Shown: in pieces, positions 33,113-43,828 of the stretch | How the letters are laid out: each line of letters begins with the position of its first letter | Position numbering within the stretch: position 1 is the stretch's first letter | Assembly: GCF_001420715.1 (NCBI RefSeq) | Contig: NZ_LJJC01000006.1 | Location: 1-47,500, forward strand | Direction of reading: 5' to 3' | DNA from: Heyndrickxia shackletonii | GTDB lineage: Bacteria; Bacillota; Bacilli; Bacillales; Bacillaceae_C | DNA length: 47,500 nucleotides | The notes under the pieces: model-generated | The model's database searches: none | What the model was told of the DNA's origin: nothing | What the model saw: the letters and a program-made list of their open reading frames with translations, nothing else | Made by a program: the position numbers and the translations under genes

Positions 33113-34264
33113 CTATTTCAATACCGAATGCGCCCATTTTCTAACATCCTTTGCAAAAGGAATAAGTCTTCTCTCTTTCAATGTTTTACGTACCGGTTCA
33201 CCCTTATTAATAAAAGGCTGCAACCCTTTTAAATCTCTACGAATTCTTGCCTCAATAGGGAAACGAACAATGTCCTTCAAATCCTTTTCCTGCACTTCAT
33301 TTTCTTTTCCCACATGATTTAAAATGATCTTCATTCTAGACTTCAATTCAATGCCGAGCCTTGCGGATAGTTCTTCGAATTGCTTTAAAACCTTTAACGA
33401 TGGTGTATCAGGAGATAATACATAGTATATTTGGTCAGATTCCTCTAAAGCTGTCACTACTTGGTTGTTGATAAAAGAAGGAAGATCAATAATCACAAAA
33501 TCAAAGCTCCGTCTACAGGTCCTAAGTAGCTTTGCAATGAACTCCTCTGACAATGTCTCTGCTACTTCTGCATCACAAGGACTGATTAAAACATCCATTT
33601 TTGAATAGTTTTCAGTTTGTGAAACATTTCGAATATGACTTTCATTTAATTCCCTTATAACTGGTGTAAGGTCTGCAATAGAGCGATTAGAGTTAATAGA
33701 GACAATGGTTTCTATTCCTCCGAATTGTAAATTCAGATCAATTAGAATCACCTCAGCGGTTGATTCCAATTTCAATGTTTGTGCAAAGGTAGAAGCTAAA
33801 ATCGTTTTACCTGATCCACCGCTGCCGCTAAAGAAGGAAACGATTTGCCCTCTCCCCCTTACAAAAGTAGAAAACGAAGTATTATTAGTTTCTTTATTTA
33901 GTTCATAGTTTTTAATAATTGTAGGAAGTCTGGCGGCAAATGTTCCTTGCTCCTCTGGAAATACAAAGAATTCTGTTGCCCCTGCTTTCGTAATATTCCT
34001 CAATAAGGTAAAGTCGGAGCTTTTTGCTATAAAGATTACAAGCGTAGCAGGGTTAGCTGACTTTATGTATTGGATATTCTCAACCGCTATATCACTTGCT
34101 GGCTGAATGTATAAGACGATGTCCGGTACATCCCGATTAATTTCACGCACCACATCCATTGGATTTACAACTTGGACATGGATATTATCTTCAATGACAT
34201 TCAGTAATTGATTATGTAGTACTTCATCATCACTTACTAATAAGAGCTTTAAATTCGTTTCCAC
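33113..34264 (-). CDS. tadZ: TadZ/CpaE pilus localisation ATPase
   Basis: The 383-aa protein has a receiver-like N-terminal domain (about 1-120: LLLVSDDEVLHN, KAGATEFFVFP) and a ParA/MinD-type ATPase domain from about 138. The P-loop is GSGGSGKT (147-154). The signature lysine of ParA/MinD deviant Walker A motifs is Ser here, as seen in some TadZ proteins. Later motifs FDFVIIDLPSF and YYVLSPDTPSLK fit the family. TadZ proteins direct the pilus machine to its place in the cell. Confidence 0.9.
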   Translation of the reverse strand: METNLKLLLVSDDEVLHNQLLNVIEDNIHVQVVNPMDVVREINRDVPDIVLYIQPASDIAVENIQYIKSANPATLVIFIAKSSDFTLLRNITKAGATEFFVFPEEQGTFAARLPTIIKNYELNKETNNTSFSTFVRGRGQIVSFFSGSGGSGKTILASTFAQTLKLESTAEVILIDLNLQFGGIETIVSINSNRSIADLTPVIRELNESHIRNVSQTENYSKMDVLISPCDAEVAETLSEEFIAKLLRTCRRSFDFVIIDLPSFINNQVVTALEESDQIYYVLSPDTPSLKVLKQFEELSARLGIELKSRMKIILNHVGKENEVQEKDLKDIVRFPIEARIRRDLKGLQPFINKGEPVRKTLKERRLIPFAKDVRKWAHSVLK

Positions 34265-34291
34265 GTTACATTCCTCTCCACCTTAAAAAGC

Positions 34292-35080
34292 TTACTTTTT
34301 ATTTGATGTATTACCTTTTTTTTGTTCGCTTTTTCCTTCCGATTTTTGCTTATTGTTTTCCTTATTATTTGTATCCGTAGCTTGATTTTTATTATCAGAG
34401 GTATTAGCCGCATTTTGATTTGTTTGCTGCTCTGTTACTACTTGTGTCTCTTTTGCTGGATTATCCTCTTCCTTACCTACATTTGCTTTCAACACCCTGA
34501 TATGATCTGCATAATTCTCCATATTAATCAATTTCGGGGCATTCTCCAGGCTTACTTCTAATGCGGCACCGACAAATTTACTGCCTTCACCTTGGGCCCA
34601 TGCAACAGGAACATCTCTCATAAAGATCTCTGTTTTCTTTTGGCCATTTTCCTCGGTTGAAACGATAATATCTACCCGATCATTTGTGGCTACCACCTGG
34701 TCAAATTGAATTTTGTCAGAACGATACATCGCAACTAACCGGTCGTTTGCTTTCCTAAGTTCTGTTGCAGGCTTAAGCATATTGTTTGTGATAATATCGT
34801 CTTTATTTAAAGGGACAACAACCACCTGATTAACAAGCTTATTTTTATTCGTAACATATGACTTGGATACATATCGATTAGGCATCTCTATCGTTTTAAT
34901 CTGGTTTTCTGTAATCAGTGTGCGGGAGGGAATATCACCCGCAGCCACATATATTTTTGTCATCCCCCCTAATTGCGAATTTAGTGTTTTAACCTTATCA
35001 AACACCAAATACCCAGCAATAGCTGCCAATATAAATGCCAAGAGCAAAAATATCATTGCTCGTCTCTTCGACTCTAACAT
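34292..35080 (-). CDS. cpaB: CpaB/RcpC Flp pilus assembly protein (SAF domain)
   Basis: The 262-aa protein has an N-terminal membrane anchor (about 8-28), then a SAF-like domain (IYVAAGDIPSRTLITENQIK) and an RcpC-like region (VATNDRVDIIVST). The extracytoplasmic tail is long, low-complexity and rich in Asn, Gln, Lys and Glu (about 200-262). GAGGT lies upstream of the ATG. It is the first gene of the pilus cluster. In Gram-negative bacteria RcpC/CpaB helps the secretin or pilus stability. No secretin exists here, so it may act in the cell wall. Confidence 0.88.
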   Translation of the reverse strand: MLESKRRAMIFLLLAFILAAIAGYLVFDKVKTLNSQLGGMTKIYVAAGDIPSRTLITENQIKTIEMPNRYVSKSYVTNKNKLVNQVVVVPLNKDDIITNNMLKPATELRKANDRLVAMYRSDKIQFDQVVATNDRVDIIVSTEENGQKKTEIFMRDVPVAWAQGEGSKFVGAALEVSLENAPKLINMENYADHIRVLKANVGKEEDNPAKETQVVTEQQTNQNAANTSDNKNQATDTNNKENNKQKSEGKSEQKKGNTSNKK

Positions 35081-35596
35081 TCTACTACCTCATTTCCGTG
35101 ACTAAAGTACAACTGGTTGGATAAGTACAATATATTTCTCGCATTTAACTTTTATACTTTAAATACCAATTTATGAGATTAATAGCATAATTTATACAAA
35201 AATATCCCTATATTGATAAATACCATCCGTTAACAATTTGGTCAACAATGTGTAAAAATTGTCGAATTATGTATGGTACCTTTTTCCTGCATTTATTTTG
35301 AAACCAAAATAATTTTCTAGGTAAATAGTCTTTCTGTGGGAAATTTTTATTAGTAAAGAGATGGGGAATTTTGTCGTTATTTGTAAAATAATCATTATTA
35401 TATTTCAAATATTACAATTAATAGGACTTTTTAACCTTTTTTAAAAGTCCTAGTTACGTAAACAATAGAACTAGCTTTTCGACAAAAGGGGAAATTTTCA
35501 ATACTAATTAGCACTGTTTTGTGGATCGATATTTCATTTATAGGTGTTTTTTAGCATTACTTGAGAACACCTTCGGGACAAGGGACCGTTACTAAT
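35081..35596. other. A/T-rich spacer upstream of the pilus cluster
   Basis: I see no convincing gene. It holds several inverted repeats: nested arms TACCAT..ATGGTA (35221/35273) around ACAATTT..AAATTGT (35233/35256), AGGACTTTT..AAAAGTCCT (35423-35451), and AGGTGTT..AACACCT (35541-35572). The promoter of the pilus cluster must lie here. No -35/-10 pair is good enough to name. The 66-codon frame at 35208-35408 has no ribosome binding site. Confidence 0.6.
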
Positions 35597-35636
35597 TCAA
35601 AAAAAATCCCCTCAGACTAATAGTCCAAGGGGATTT
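35597..35636 (-). terminator. Rho-independent terminator of groESL
   Basis: On the minus strand AATCCCCT and AGGGGATT form the stem with a 15-nt loop, followed by a run of T. It lies about 20 bp after the groEL stop. Confidence 0.85.
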
Positions 35637-35657
35637 TCAAGCATTAGTTGCTTGGGA

Positions 35658-37310
<1,653 letters not shown>

Positions 37311-37354
37311 TCATTCTTCAAAATTTCACTAAATCTATCATACTTTGTTAATCA

Positions 37355-37639
37355 TTAACCGATAACAGCTAAGATGTCACTCTCACGAAGAATTAAATAT
37401 TCATTACCTTGGTATTTCACTTCTGTACCAGCATATTTTGAAAAGATGATACGATCGCCCTCAGATACCTCAAGTGCAACACGCTCACCGCTATCTAAAA
37501 CACGTCCAGTACCTACAGCGACAACCTTGCCTTCTTGTGGCTTTTCTTTAGCAGAGTCAGGTAACACGATACCGCTCGCAGTTTTTTCTTCAGTTTCTAC
37601 TAGCTCAATTACGACTCGATCACCTAGTGGTTTTAACAA
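37355..37639 (-). CDS. groES: Co-chaperonin GroES (Hsp10)
   Basis: GroES is the heptameric lid of the GroEL chamber. The 94-aa protein starts at a TTG (37639), with AAGGAGG 9 nt upstream. The product (M)[19 protein letters not shown] matches the family start. An upstream in-frame start would add 19 unrelated residues and run through the CIRCE region. The mobile loop ([18 protein letters not shown]) is present. It is controlled by the CIRCE operator just upstream. Confidence 0.98.
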   Translation of the reverse strand: MLKPLGDRVVIELVETEEKTASGIVLPDSAKEKPQEGKVVAVGTGRVLDSGERVALEVSEGDRIIFSKYAGTEVKYQGNEYLILRESDILAVIG

Positions 37640-37682
37640 GTGAAACGACCTCCTTGAAATTGAATATGTAAATTTTTTATTA

Positions 37683-37709
37683 TTAGCACTCATCACTCTC
37701 GAGTGCTAA
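37683..37709 (-). promoter_or_regulatory. CIRCE operator (HrcA binding site)
   Basis: TTAGCACTC, 9 bp, GAGTGCTAA: a perfect match to the CIRCE inverted repeat. It lies between the groES promoter and start codon, so HrcA should repress groESL until heat or misfolded protein titrates GroEL. Confidence 0.98.
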
Positions 37710-37719
37710 CACAATTATT

Positions 37720-37748
37720 ATAATAAATAATTCATTTCAATTTTGCAA
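37720..37748 (-). promoter_or_regulatory. Sigma-A promoter of groESL
   Basis: On the minus strand there is TTGCAA (37743-37748), a 17-nt spacer, and TATTAT (37720-37725), about 10 bp upstream of CIRCE. The spacing suits HrcA blocking of transcription. Confidence 0.65.
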
Positions 37749-37941
37749 GTATTGTACATTATTTTTTTAAAAAGGGAAAAATACACACTGTAATAATCAT
37801 TTCCAATCCTGTTCATTGTATTCATAATTATCTATCTTTCATACATAAAATAATTGTAGAGGATACGCCAAAGTTTTCGGCAATTTTCCAATATAAATTT
37901 TGGAGTATAAGGATTTTACCGTTATAAGAAAGGGTTCTCTG

Positions 37942-37970
37942 TTGAATACCACCATTATCAATAGTAGAAT
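37942..37970 (+). promoter_or_regulatory. Sigma-A promoter of ydiL-ydiK
   Basis: TTGAAT (37942-37947), a 17-nt spacer, and TAGAAT (37965-37970) lie about 40 bp upstream of the ydiL start. The rest of the divergent spacer 37750-37940 shows no other signal to me. Confidence 0.55.
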
Positions 37971-38009
37971 GAACATATGCTATTATAGGTGAGGAAGGAA
38001 TTTATTACA

Positions 38010-38753
38010 TTGAAAAAAGAATATGGCTATATATTAATTACCTATATTGTAATGCAGCTTTCTGGAATAATTGGTGTTCCACTTGTCCTTATGTTAGGAA
38101 TCAAGGCGTTTCATATCCCATATAATCAAATGAAATTGCTTGCCTCTCCGTACTGGATTATCATAAGCTTCATTGCTGCCCTTATCATCGTGCTATTGAT
38201 TTTGAAAAAGGCAGAATATAATCGACGGGACGACCGGACAATCCCGCTTCCATTAGGAAAATCGATAGGATGGGCTATTGGAGGAATTTTCCTCGCTTTT
38301 TTTGCACAATATATTGCAGCAATTATTGAACATTTACTTGGGGTTAAAGCGGGTTCTGAGAATACGCAAAGAATCATTGATTTGATCGAAAACTTCCCGT
38401 TAGTAGTAATTGTGAGTTCCATTGTCGGACCAATTTTAGAGGAAATTGTATTTCGGAAAATCATCTTTGGAACACTGAATAAGCGTTTTTCTTTCTTTTT
38501 TTCAGCTGTTATTAGTTCAATTATTTTTGGATTAGCTCATCTTGAGCCCGTCCATCTTATTTTGTATTCTGCTATGGGGTTTACCTTCGCGTTTCTTTAT
38601 TATAAAACAAAAAGAATTATGGTCTCCATTATTGCTCATGTAATGATGAATACAATTGTTGTCACCGTACAGATCTTAAATCGCGAAAATATACAAAAGA
38701 TCATAGAAAATTATGACAAAGTACATAGCTTTATTGGAGGATTTTTTGGATGA
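38010..38753 (+). CDS. ydiL: CPBP family intramembrane metalloprotease (YdiL type)
   Basis: This membrane-embedded protease-like protein of the CPBP/Abi family has 247 aa and about six to seven TM segments. The diagnostic motifs are present: EEIVFRKI (EExxxR), FGLAHLEPVH, and HVMMNTIV, which supply the presumed metal ligands. The TTG at 38010 is preferred: AAGGAA lies 9 nt upstream and the product then begins KKEYGYILITY like B. subtilis YdiL. The longer GTG start at 37989 overlaps that site. The substrate is unknown. It is coupled to ydiK by a 4-bp overlap. Confidence 0.9.
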   Translation: MKKEYGYILITYIVMQLSGIIGVPLVLMLGIKAFHIPYNQMKLLASPYWIIISFIAALIIVLLILKKAEYNRRDDRTIPLPLGKSIGWAIGGIFLAFFAQYIAAIIEHLLGVKAGSENTQRIIDLIENFPLVVIVSSIVGPILEEIVFRKIIFGTLNKRFSFFFSAVISSIIFGLAHLEPVHLILYSAMGFTFAFLYYKTKRIMVSIIAHVMMNTIVVTVQILNRENIQKIIENYDKVHSFIGGFFG

Positions 38754-38944
38754 GAGCTATTTTTTCTGGCATTGTTTATTGCCTTTTAGGAGTAATGTTT
38801 ACATATATGGCTATACAAAGAGTGGCTATTAGCGGATGGGGAGCTTTTACATACGTACTCATTCTTTTAGCCACATTAGATTTTGGTGCAGGTATTCGAT
38901 TGATTTTACTGTATTTTAAAATATCAAGCCGTAATAATAAATAA
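38750..38944 (+). CDS. ydiK: Small membrane protein YdiK (DUF4305)
   Basis: The 64-aa protein has two TM helices (about 5-22 and 32-55) and a basic tail. Sequence style and place between ydiL and tatC match B. subtilis YdiK. It overlaps ydiL by an ATGA junction and is followed by a terminator. The function is unknown. Confidence 0.85.
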   Translation: MRAIFSGIVYCLLGVMFTYMAIQRVAISGWGAFTYVLILLATLDFGAGIRLILLYFKISSRNNK

Positions 38945-38973
38945 ACCTTCCTTTATTGAGGAAGGTTTTTTTC
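38944..38973 (+). terminator. Rho-independent terminator of ydiL-ydiK
   Basis: AACCTTCC and GGAAGGTT with an 8-nt loop, then TTTTTTC, immediately at the ydiK stop. Confidence 0.88.
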
Positions 38974-38983
38974 TGTTAGACTT

Positions 38984-39064
38984 TGTCTAGCTACAGGTGA
39001 AATTTGCACTTCAATTTCAATTGCGCCTATCGGCTAGCGGATGAGAAAGGCTTCCGCTTTTCTT
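38984..39064 (-). repeat. Dispersed intergenic palindromic repeat, copy E (short)
   Basis: The minus strand starts GAAAAGCGGAAGCC, goes directly to CCGCTAGCCGATAGGCGC, then the cassette GAAATTGAAGTGCAAATTTC, and ends GTAGCTAGACA. It lacks the middle of copy C but has the A/T-rich cassette of copy A. It begins at the tatC stop codon. Confidence 0.85.
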
Positions 39065-39824
39065 ATTCCATTTGATTTTGGCTTTCCAATTCGAGCTGCG
39101 CTTCCGCAGCTTTTACTTTTCGATAGCCAATTTTGGAAATCCAAATACTGACCTCATATAAAATGATAAGTGGAATTCCTACCGCAATTTGTGACATAAC
39201 ATCCGGCGGGGTAATAAAAGCCGAAACAACTGTTATGACAAAGTAAGCATATTTACGGATTTTCCCTAAAAACATTGGAGTAATGATTCCCAATCTCGTT
39301 AAGAATAATACCACTACCGGCAATTCAAACAAGAAGCCAAATGGAAGCGTAATTTGAAATAAGAATTGGAAGTATTCATTTATCCCAATTACCGCATGAA
39401 TATCCAGTTGATTCGATAACTTCAGCATGAAGTTTATAATTATCGGGAACAGGATGAAGTAAGAAAAGGCAAGTCCACCGATAAATAATAGTAGTGTAAC
39501 CGGAATGTAGCTTAATGTGACTCTGCGCTCTTTTTCATATAAACCAGGGCTTATAAATGCCCATAATTGATATAAAATAACTGGCAGTATCATGATTAAG
39601 GCTAAATATACGGTAACCTCCCAATACACTTTGAAAGGATCGGTCAAACGAAAAGCATTCATCGTCAAATCTTTCGCTATCTCCGCATTTTGCAAATACC
39701 GAATGATCGGCTGGGAAATAAACATACTTACAATACAAGCCAAGATAAAGAAAACGACTATTACGAACAGTCGTTTTCTTAGCTCGGATAAATGTTCAAA
39801 TATCGTCATATCTTTTTGACTCAT
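39063..39824 (-). CDS. tatC: Twin-arginine translocase subunit TatC
   Basis: TatC is the membrane receptor for twin-arginine signal peptides. The 253-aa protein has six TM segments. It opens MTIFEHLSELRKRLF, the family signature, and has the conserved FISPGLYEKERR loop and AFITPPDVMSQ. It lies downstream of tatA on the same strand. The arrangement, next to rex and ydiK, matches the B. subtilis tatAy-tatCy locus. Confidence 0.97.
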   Translation of the reverse strand: MSQKDMTIFEHLSELRKRLFVIVVFFILACIVSMFISQPIIRYLQNAEIAKDLTMNAFRLTDPFKVYWEVTVYLALIMILPVILYQLWAFISPGLYEKERRVTLSYIPVTLLLFIGGLAFSYFILFPIIINFMLKLSNQLDIHAVIGINEYFQFLFQITLPFGFLFELPVVVLFLTRLGIITPMFLGKIRKYAYFVITVVSAFITPPDVMSQIAVGIPLIILYEVSIWISKIGYRKVKAAEAQLELESQNQME

Positions 39825-39987
39825 TTATTTTCATCCTATCATTTACATGTATACTGTTTTACTGTAAATTTCACTATTCGTACTGTATGAAAACTCCAAA
39901 ACAATTAGTCCGGGTATTTTTATTAGAAATATTCTTCTTCAAAATAAATAATTTCATTTCAAAGCAGCATAGCATGATAAAAAAGCC

Positions 39988-40230
39988 TTATTTAACGTCC
40001 TCTTTTGTTATGTTAACTTTTGTATCCTTTGCTGTTTCGTCTTTTGTTATATCAACTTTTGTGTTTTTCGCTTGTTCATCGTCATCATCGTCTGCCAAAC
40101 CTTTTGTAGCATTCTTGAATTCACGTAATGTACTACCAGCAGCTTTCCCTAATTGAGGCAACTTTTTCGGACCAAACACTAATAAAGCTACAATTACAAT
40201 AATAATAAGACTTCCAATACCTGGTCTCAT
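39988..40230 (-). CDS. tatA: Twin-arginine translocase subunit TatA
   Basis: TatA is the pore-forming subunit of the Tat system. The 80-aa protein from the ATG at 40230 has one TM helix, the conserved FGPKKLPQLGKAAG hinge and amphipathic helix, and an acidic run (DDDDDE) before a Thr/Lys-rich tail of KDxxKDTKV-like units. TAAGGAGGTGGG precedes this start, so a longer frame to 40320 is rejected. It works with the downstream TatC. Confidence 0.96.
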   Translation of the reverse strand: MRPGIGSLIIIVIVALLVFGPKKLPQLGKAAGSTLREFKNATKGLADDDDDEQAKNTKVDITKDETAKDTKVNITKEDVK

Positions 40231-40282
40231 CAGTGCCCACCTCCTTATAATGATATGATAGCAGAAATCAACTATTCTTTTA

Positions 40283-40954
40283 TTATGAATTTGTTTCCTC
40301 TTGTGAATTTTCCGTGTCATTTGGATAATGCTTCAAAAAATACACAAGTGCTTGCAGCTCAACAGCTAAATCGATATGATGCACTCTAATAGAACTCGGT
40401 ACATTTAGTCTAGCCGGTGTAAAATTTAATATACCTTTAACATTCGTCTCTAAGATGCTATCTGTAATAGATTGAGCCACTTCAGCAGGAACAGTTAAAA
40501 TAGCAATAGAAATATTTTCTTCTACTAAACGGCTTTGCAGTTCTGAAAATTCATAGACATGTACTTGTCCGATTTTTTTCCCAATTTTATTTTTATCTAT
40601 ATCAAAAGCAATTTCAATCTTAGTATTATTGTTTTTTAAAAAATTATAATTTAAAAAGGCGGTACCTAAATTTCCAACACCGATTAATGCTACTTTTGTT
40701 ACTTCGTCCTGGTCCAGTGTTTTTCGAAAAAAGCTTAAAAGATAGTTAACATTATATCCATACCCTTTTTTACCTAGGGCTCCAAAATAGGAAAAATCTC
40801 TTCTGATTGTTGCAGAATCTACTTTTACCGCTTCACTAAGTTCCGCTGATGATACTCTCTGCTTGCCTGCATTATGCAAGTTTTGCAAAAAACGATAGTA
40901 AAGAGGCAATCTTTTTGCTGTTGCCTGAGGTATTTTTAGCGTGTCTTCATTCAT
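40283..40954 (-). CDS. rex: Redox-sensing repressor Rex
   Basis: Rex represses fermentation and respiration genes when NADH is low. The 223-aa protein has an N-terminal winged helix (about 1-80: [41 protein letters not shown]) and a Rossmann fold with [13 protein letters not shown] near 88-100. The tail is Asn/Glu-rich. Its place between moaC and tatA is the same as in B. subtilis. Confidence 0.97.
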   Translation of the reverse strand: MNEDTLKIPQATAKRLPLYYRFLQNLHNAGKQRVSSAELSEAVKVDSATIRRDFSYFGALGKKGYGYNVNYLLSFFRKTLDQDEVTKVALIGVGNLGTAFLNYNFLKNNNTKIEIAFDIDKNKIGKKIGQVHVYEFSELQSRLVEENISIAILTVPAEVAQSITDSILETNVKGILNFTPARLNVPSSIRVHHIDLAVELQALVYFLKHYPNDTENSQEETNS

Positions 40955-40973
40955 TTGCTTTCCCCCAAATATA

Positions 40974-41462
40974 CTATGCTTCCCTTTTAAAATCCTTACT
41001 AGATACTCCGCCGGTCTTTTCTACTAAGTAAGTAGGACCGATCACCATTCCTTTATCAACAGCTTTGCACATATCATACACCGTTAGCGCTGCTATAGAG
41101 CTGGCAGTCAATGCTTCCATTTCCACACCGGTGCTTCCTTTTGTTTTAACTGTTGTCCGTATACAAAGCACAAATTGATCTTCATTCTTTTTCCAAGTGA
41201 ATTCGATATTAATACCGTTTAAAGGAATCGGGTGGCACATCGGAATAATATCCCATGTTTTTTTGGCTGCCATTATCCCGGCGATTTGAGCGACTGCCAA
41301 TACATCGCCTTTTTTGATTTTATTCTCACTAATATGTTCATACACCTGGGCATTAAGTTCGATGCTAGATTCAGCTATTGCGGTACGAATAGTTTCCGGT
41401 TTAGCGCTTACATCTACCATTTTTGCCCGTCCTTGTTCATTAAAATGAGTGAAATCCGACAA
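40974..41462 (-). CDS. moaC: Cyclic pyranopterin monophosphate synthase MoaC
   Basis: MoaC makes cPMP, an early step of molybdenum cofactor synthesis. The 162-aa protein from a TTG at 41462 follows AAGAGGTGA by 7 nt. It opens [20 protein letters not shown], as family members do. The active-site motif [14 protein letters not shown] and [20 protein letters not shown] are intact. The longer frame to 41513 is rejected because its extra residues are not family-like. Confidence 0.95.
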   Translation of the reverse strand: MSDFTHFNEQGRAKMVDVSAKPETIRTAIAESSIELNAQVYEHISENKIKKGDVLAVAQIAGIMAAKKTWDIIPMCHPIPLNGINIEFTWKKNEDQFVLCIRTTVKTKGSTGVEMEALTASSIAALTVYDMCKAVDKGMVIGPTYLVEKTGGVSSKDFKREA

Positions 41463-41630
41463 CCTGCATTCACCTCTTTTTTCCATCATACACCTTTTCA
41501 TTGTCAATGTCATCGCCTCAATGAAATGGGAAAAATTTATATCCCTATCATTTATTCTATCCTATTCAGGATTATTGCCGAACTATGCCGATATACGTTA
41601 CACTAACATTAATAATCTGAGGTGATAAAA

Positions 41631-43559
41631 ATGATATTATTGCAAGTTCAACAACTATCAAAATATTTTGGTGCTGAACTTATTTTATCGAATATAAAAT
41701 TAGAAATCCAAACAAAAAATAGAATTGCTCTAGTTGGCCGAAACGGTGCCGGGAAATCTACTTTGTTAAAAATCATATCTGGGCAGATGTCTCACGATAC
41801 TGGTGAAATCATCAAACCAAAAGATGTGTCTATTGGATATTTAGCTCAAAATACCGGATTAGAATCAGAATTATCCATTTGGGATGAAATGCTTACAGTG
41901 TTCCATGATTTAAAGGAAATGGAAAAGAAACTTCGTTCACTCGAACATCAAATGTCAGACCCATCTATTTATGATAAAGCCGATCAATATGAGAGACTCC
42001 TAAAAGAGTACGATGAACTGCAAATACGGTTCAAAGATTCCGGAGGTTATCAATACGAAGCCGATATTCGCTCCGTTCTTCACGGCTTACGGTTTGGTGA
42101 TTATGATTATAATACACTGATTAAAACATTAAGCGGAGGACAAAAAACAAGACTTGCTCTGGCTAAGCTTTTGCTCACAAAACCTGATATTTTAATTTTG
42201 GATGAGCCTACTAACCACTTGGACATTGATACATTATCCTGGTTAGAACAATATTTACAAGGATATGAAGGTGCTATTCTTATTGTTTCTCATGATCGAT
42301 ATTTTCTCGATAAAGTGGTTAACCAAGTGTATGAAATTTCCCGTCATATGATTCAAAAATATATAGGGAATTATAGTGACTATTTAGTAAAAAAGGCCGA
42401 ACAGTATGAGCAAGATATGAAGCTATATGAAAAGCAACAAGAGGAAGTAGCAAAGCTTCAAGACTTTATTCAGCGTAATCTTGCAAGGGCATCGACAACG
42501 AAAAGAGCACAAAGTCGTCGAAAAAAACTGGAAAAAATGACATTAATGGACCGGCCTAATGGAGATGAGAAATCCGCTAATTTCTCCTTTGACATTGAAC
42601 GTCAAAGCGGAAATGATGTTATGAATATACGTAATGCTGCTATTGGCTATAACAACCAAGTTATTGCCGAAAACATTGATATTTCCATCAAAAAGGGAGA
42701 CAGCATTGCTTTAGTCGGCCCGAATGGTATAGGAAAATCTACCCTCTTAAAAACAATTATTAAAAAGCTTTCATTATTTAACGGGACGATAGAATATGGT
42801 TCGAATGTAATGATAGGTTATTATGATCAGGAACAAGCCGAATTATCATCCAATAAAACGGTACTCCAAGAATTATGGGATGACTATCCTTTAAAAAGCG
42901 AGAAGGAAATTCGGACTGTACTAGGCAACTTCCTCTTTTCCGGCGATGATGTATCTAAAATTGTTTCTACCTTAAGCGGTGGAGAAAAGGCAAGGCTTGC
43001 CCTTTCAAAGCTCATGCTTCAAAATGCGAACTTTCTCATTTTAGATGAGCCAACAAACCATCTAGATATTGATAGTAAGGAAGTTTTAGAAAATGCATTA
43101 ATTGATTATCCAGGTACCATTCTGTTTGTTTCCCATGACCGCTATTTTATCAACAGGATTGCAACGAAGGTCATAGAGCTTTCGAAACGAGGAACAAAGG
43201 AATTTCTTGGTGATTATGATTATTATGTGGAAAAAAAGCAAGAATTAGAAGAGCTTCAAAAACTTGAAGAACAAACTAAAATAACAAAGGCAATACCTGA
43301 AACCACTTCCAAGCAAGCTTATCAAATGGATAAAGAAGCAAAGAAAGTGGAACGACAGCGAAAAAGACGGATTCAAGAGATAGAAGAAACCGTAGAAGCA
43401 TTAGAGTCAGAGGTTCAAGAAAAAGAAGCTTTATTAAGTGATCCGGAAATTTATCAAGATCATGTCCGTCTTGCCAATTTACATGAGGAGATTGAGAAGA
43501 AAAAATCTTTTATTAATGATTTAATGGAAGAATGGTCGGAAATTGCCGAACTCCTTTAA
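41631..43559 (+). CDS. ydiF: ABC-F ATPase YdiF
   Basis: ABC-F proteins are soluble double ABC ATPases, several of which act on the ribosome. The 642-aa protein has two Walker A motifs (GRNGAGKST and GPNGIGKST) and two signatures (LSGGQKTRLALAK and LSGGEKARLALSK). Walker B is LILDEPTNHLDID in both halves, with a linker and a C-terminal coiled coil (about 545-640). There are no TM segments. The ATG at 41631 follows GAGGTGA. A GTG at 41622 overlaps that site. It ends in a strong terminator. Confidence 0.95.
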   Translation: MILLQVQQLSKYFGAELILSNIKLEIQTKNRIALVGRNGAGKSTLLKIISGQMSHDTGEIIKPKDVSIGYLAQNTGLESELSIWDEMLTVFHDLKEMEKKLRSLEHQMSDPSIYDKADQYERLLKEYDELQIRFKDSGGYQYEADIRSVLHGLRFGDYDYNTLIKTLSGGQKTRLALAKLLLTKPDILILDEPTNHLDIDTLSWLEQYLQGYEGAILIVSHDRYFLDKVVNQVYEISRHMIQKYIGNYSDYLVKKAEQYEQDMKLYEKQQEEVAKLQDFIQRNLARASTTKRAQSRRKKLEKMTLMDRPNGDEKSANFSFDIERQSGNDVMNIRNAAIGYNNQVIAENIDISIKKGDSIALVGPNGIGKSTLLKTIIKKLSLFNGTIEYGSNVMIGYYDQEQAELSSNKTVLQELWDDYPLKSEKEIRTVLGNFLFSGDDVSKIVSTLSGGEKARLALSKLMLQNANFLILDEPTNHLDIDSKEVLENALIDYPGTILFVSHDRYFINRIATKVIELSKRGTKEFLGDYDYYVEKKQELEELQKLEEQTKITKAIPETTSKQAYQMDKEAKKVERQRKRRIQEIEETVEALESEVQEKEALLSDPEIYQDHVRLANLHEEIEKKKSFINDLMEEWSEIAELL

Positions 43560-43590
43560 TAGCTGGGGAATGACCCCAGCTATTTTTTTA
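43558..43590 (+). terminator. Rho-independent terminator of ydiF
   Basis: AATAGCTGGGG and CCCCAGCTATT around a 5-nt loop, followed by TTTTTTT, right at the ydiF stop. Confidence 0.9.
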
Positions 43591-43644
43591 TTATATAACC
43601 ATTATAAGTTTTGTATCGCAGATTTTATTCCACGAGTTTGGTCC

Positions 43645-43772
43645 TTGTCTAGCTATTTCTACATCATCTCCAAGAGGGTAAGGAATCTACTAATCCCTGT
43701 GCCGTGTTCTCTATATTTTGCATCGAAGACTACGAAATTCGTACGCCAATAAGCAAGGCGATTTCGCTTTTC
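43645..43772 (-). repeat. Dispersed intergenic palindromic repeat, copy F
   Basis: The minus strand gives GAAAAGCGAAATCGCCTTGC, TTATTGGCGTACGAATTTCG, TAGTCTTCGATG, a changed middle with GAACACGGCACAGGG, and GAAATAGCTAGACAAGG at the end. The left half matches copies A and C well and the right half has diverged. Confidence 0.75.
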
Positions 43773-43828
43773 ACTTTCCCACAATTTTATTCACAATACA
43801 ATGCCTGATCTTTTAAGTTATTTTCAAG

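Noticed and set aside
17578-35080. Integrated mobile element or prophage
   Set aside because: I saw no integrase, transposase, tRNA target or flanking direct repeats. The region may have been gained by transfer but shows no such signature.
35208-35408. 66-codon minus-strand frame upstream of the pilus cluster
   Set aside because: There is no Shine-Dalgarno site, and the composition (Asn/Lys/Phe-rich) is that of A/T-rich non-coding DNA.
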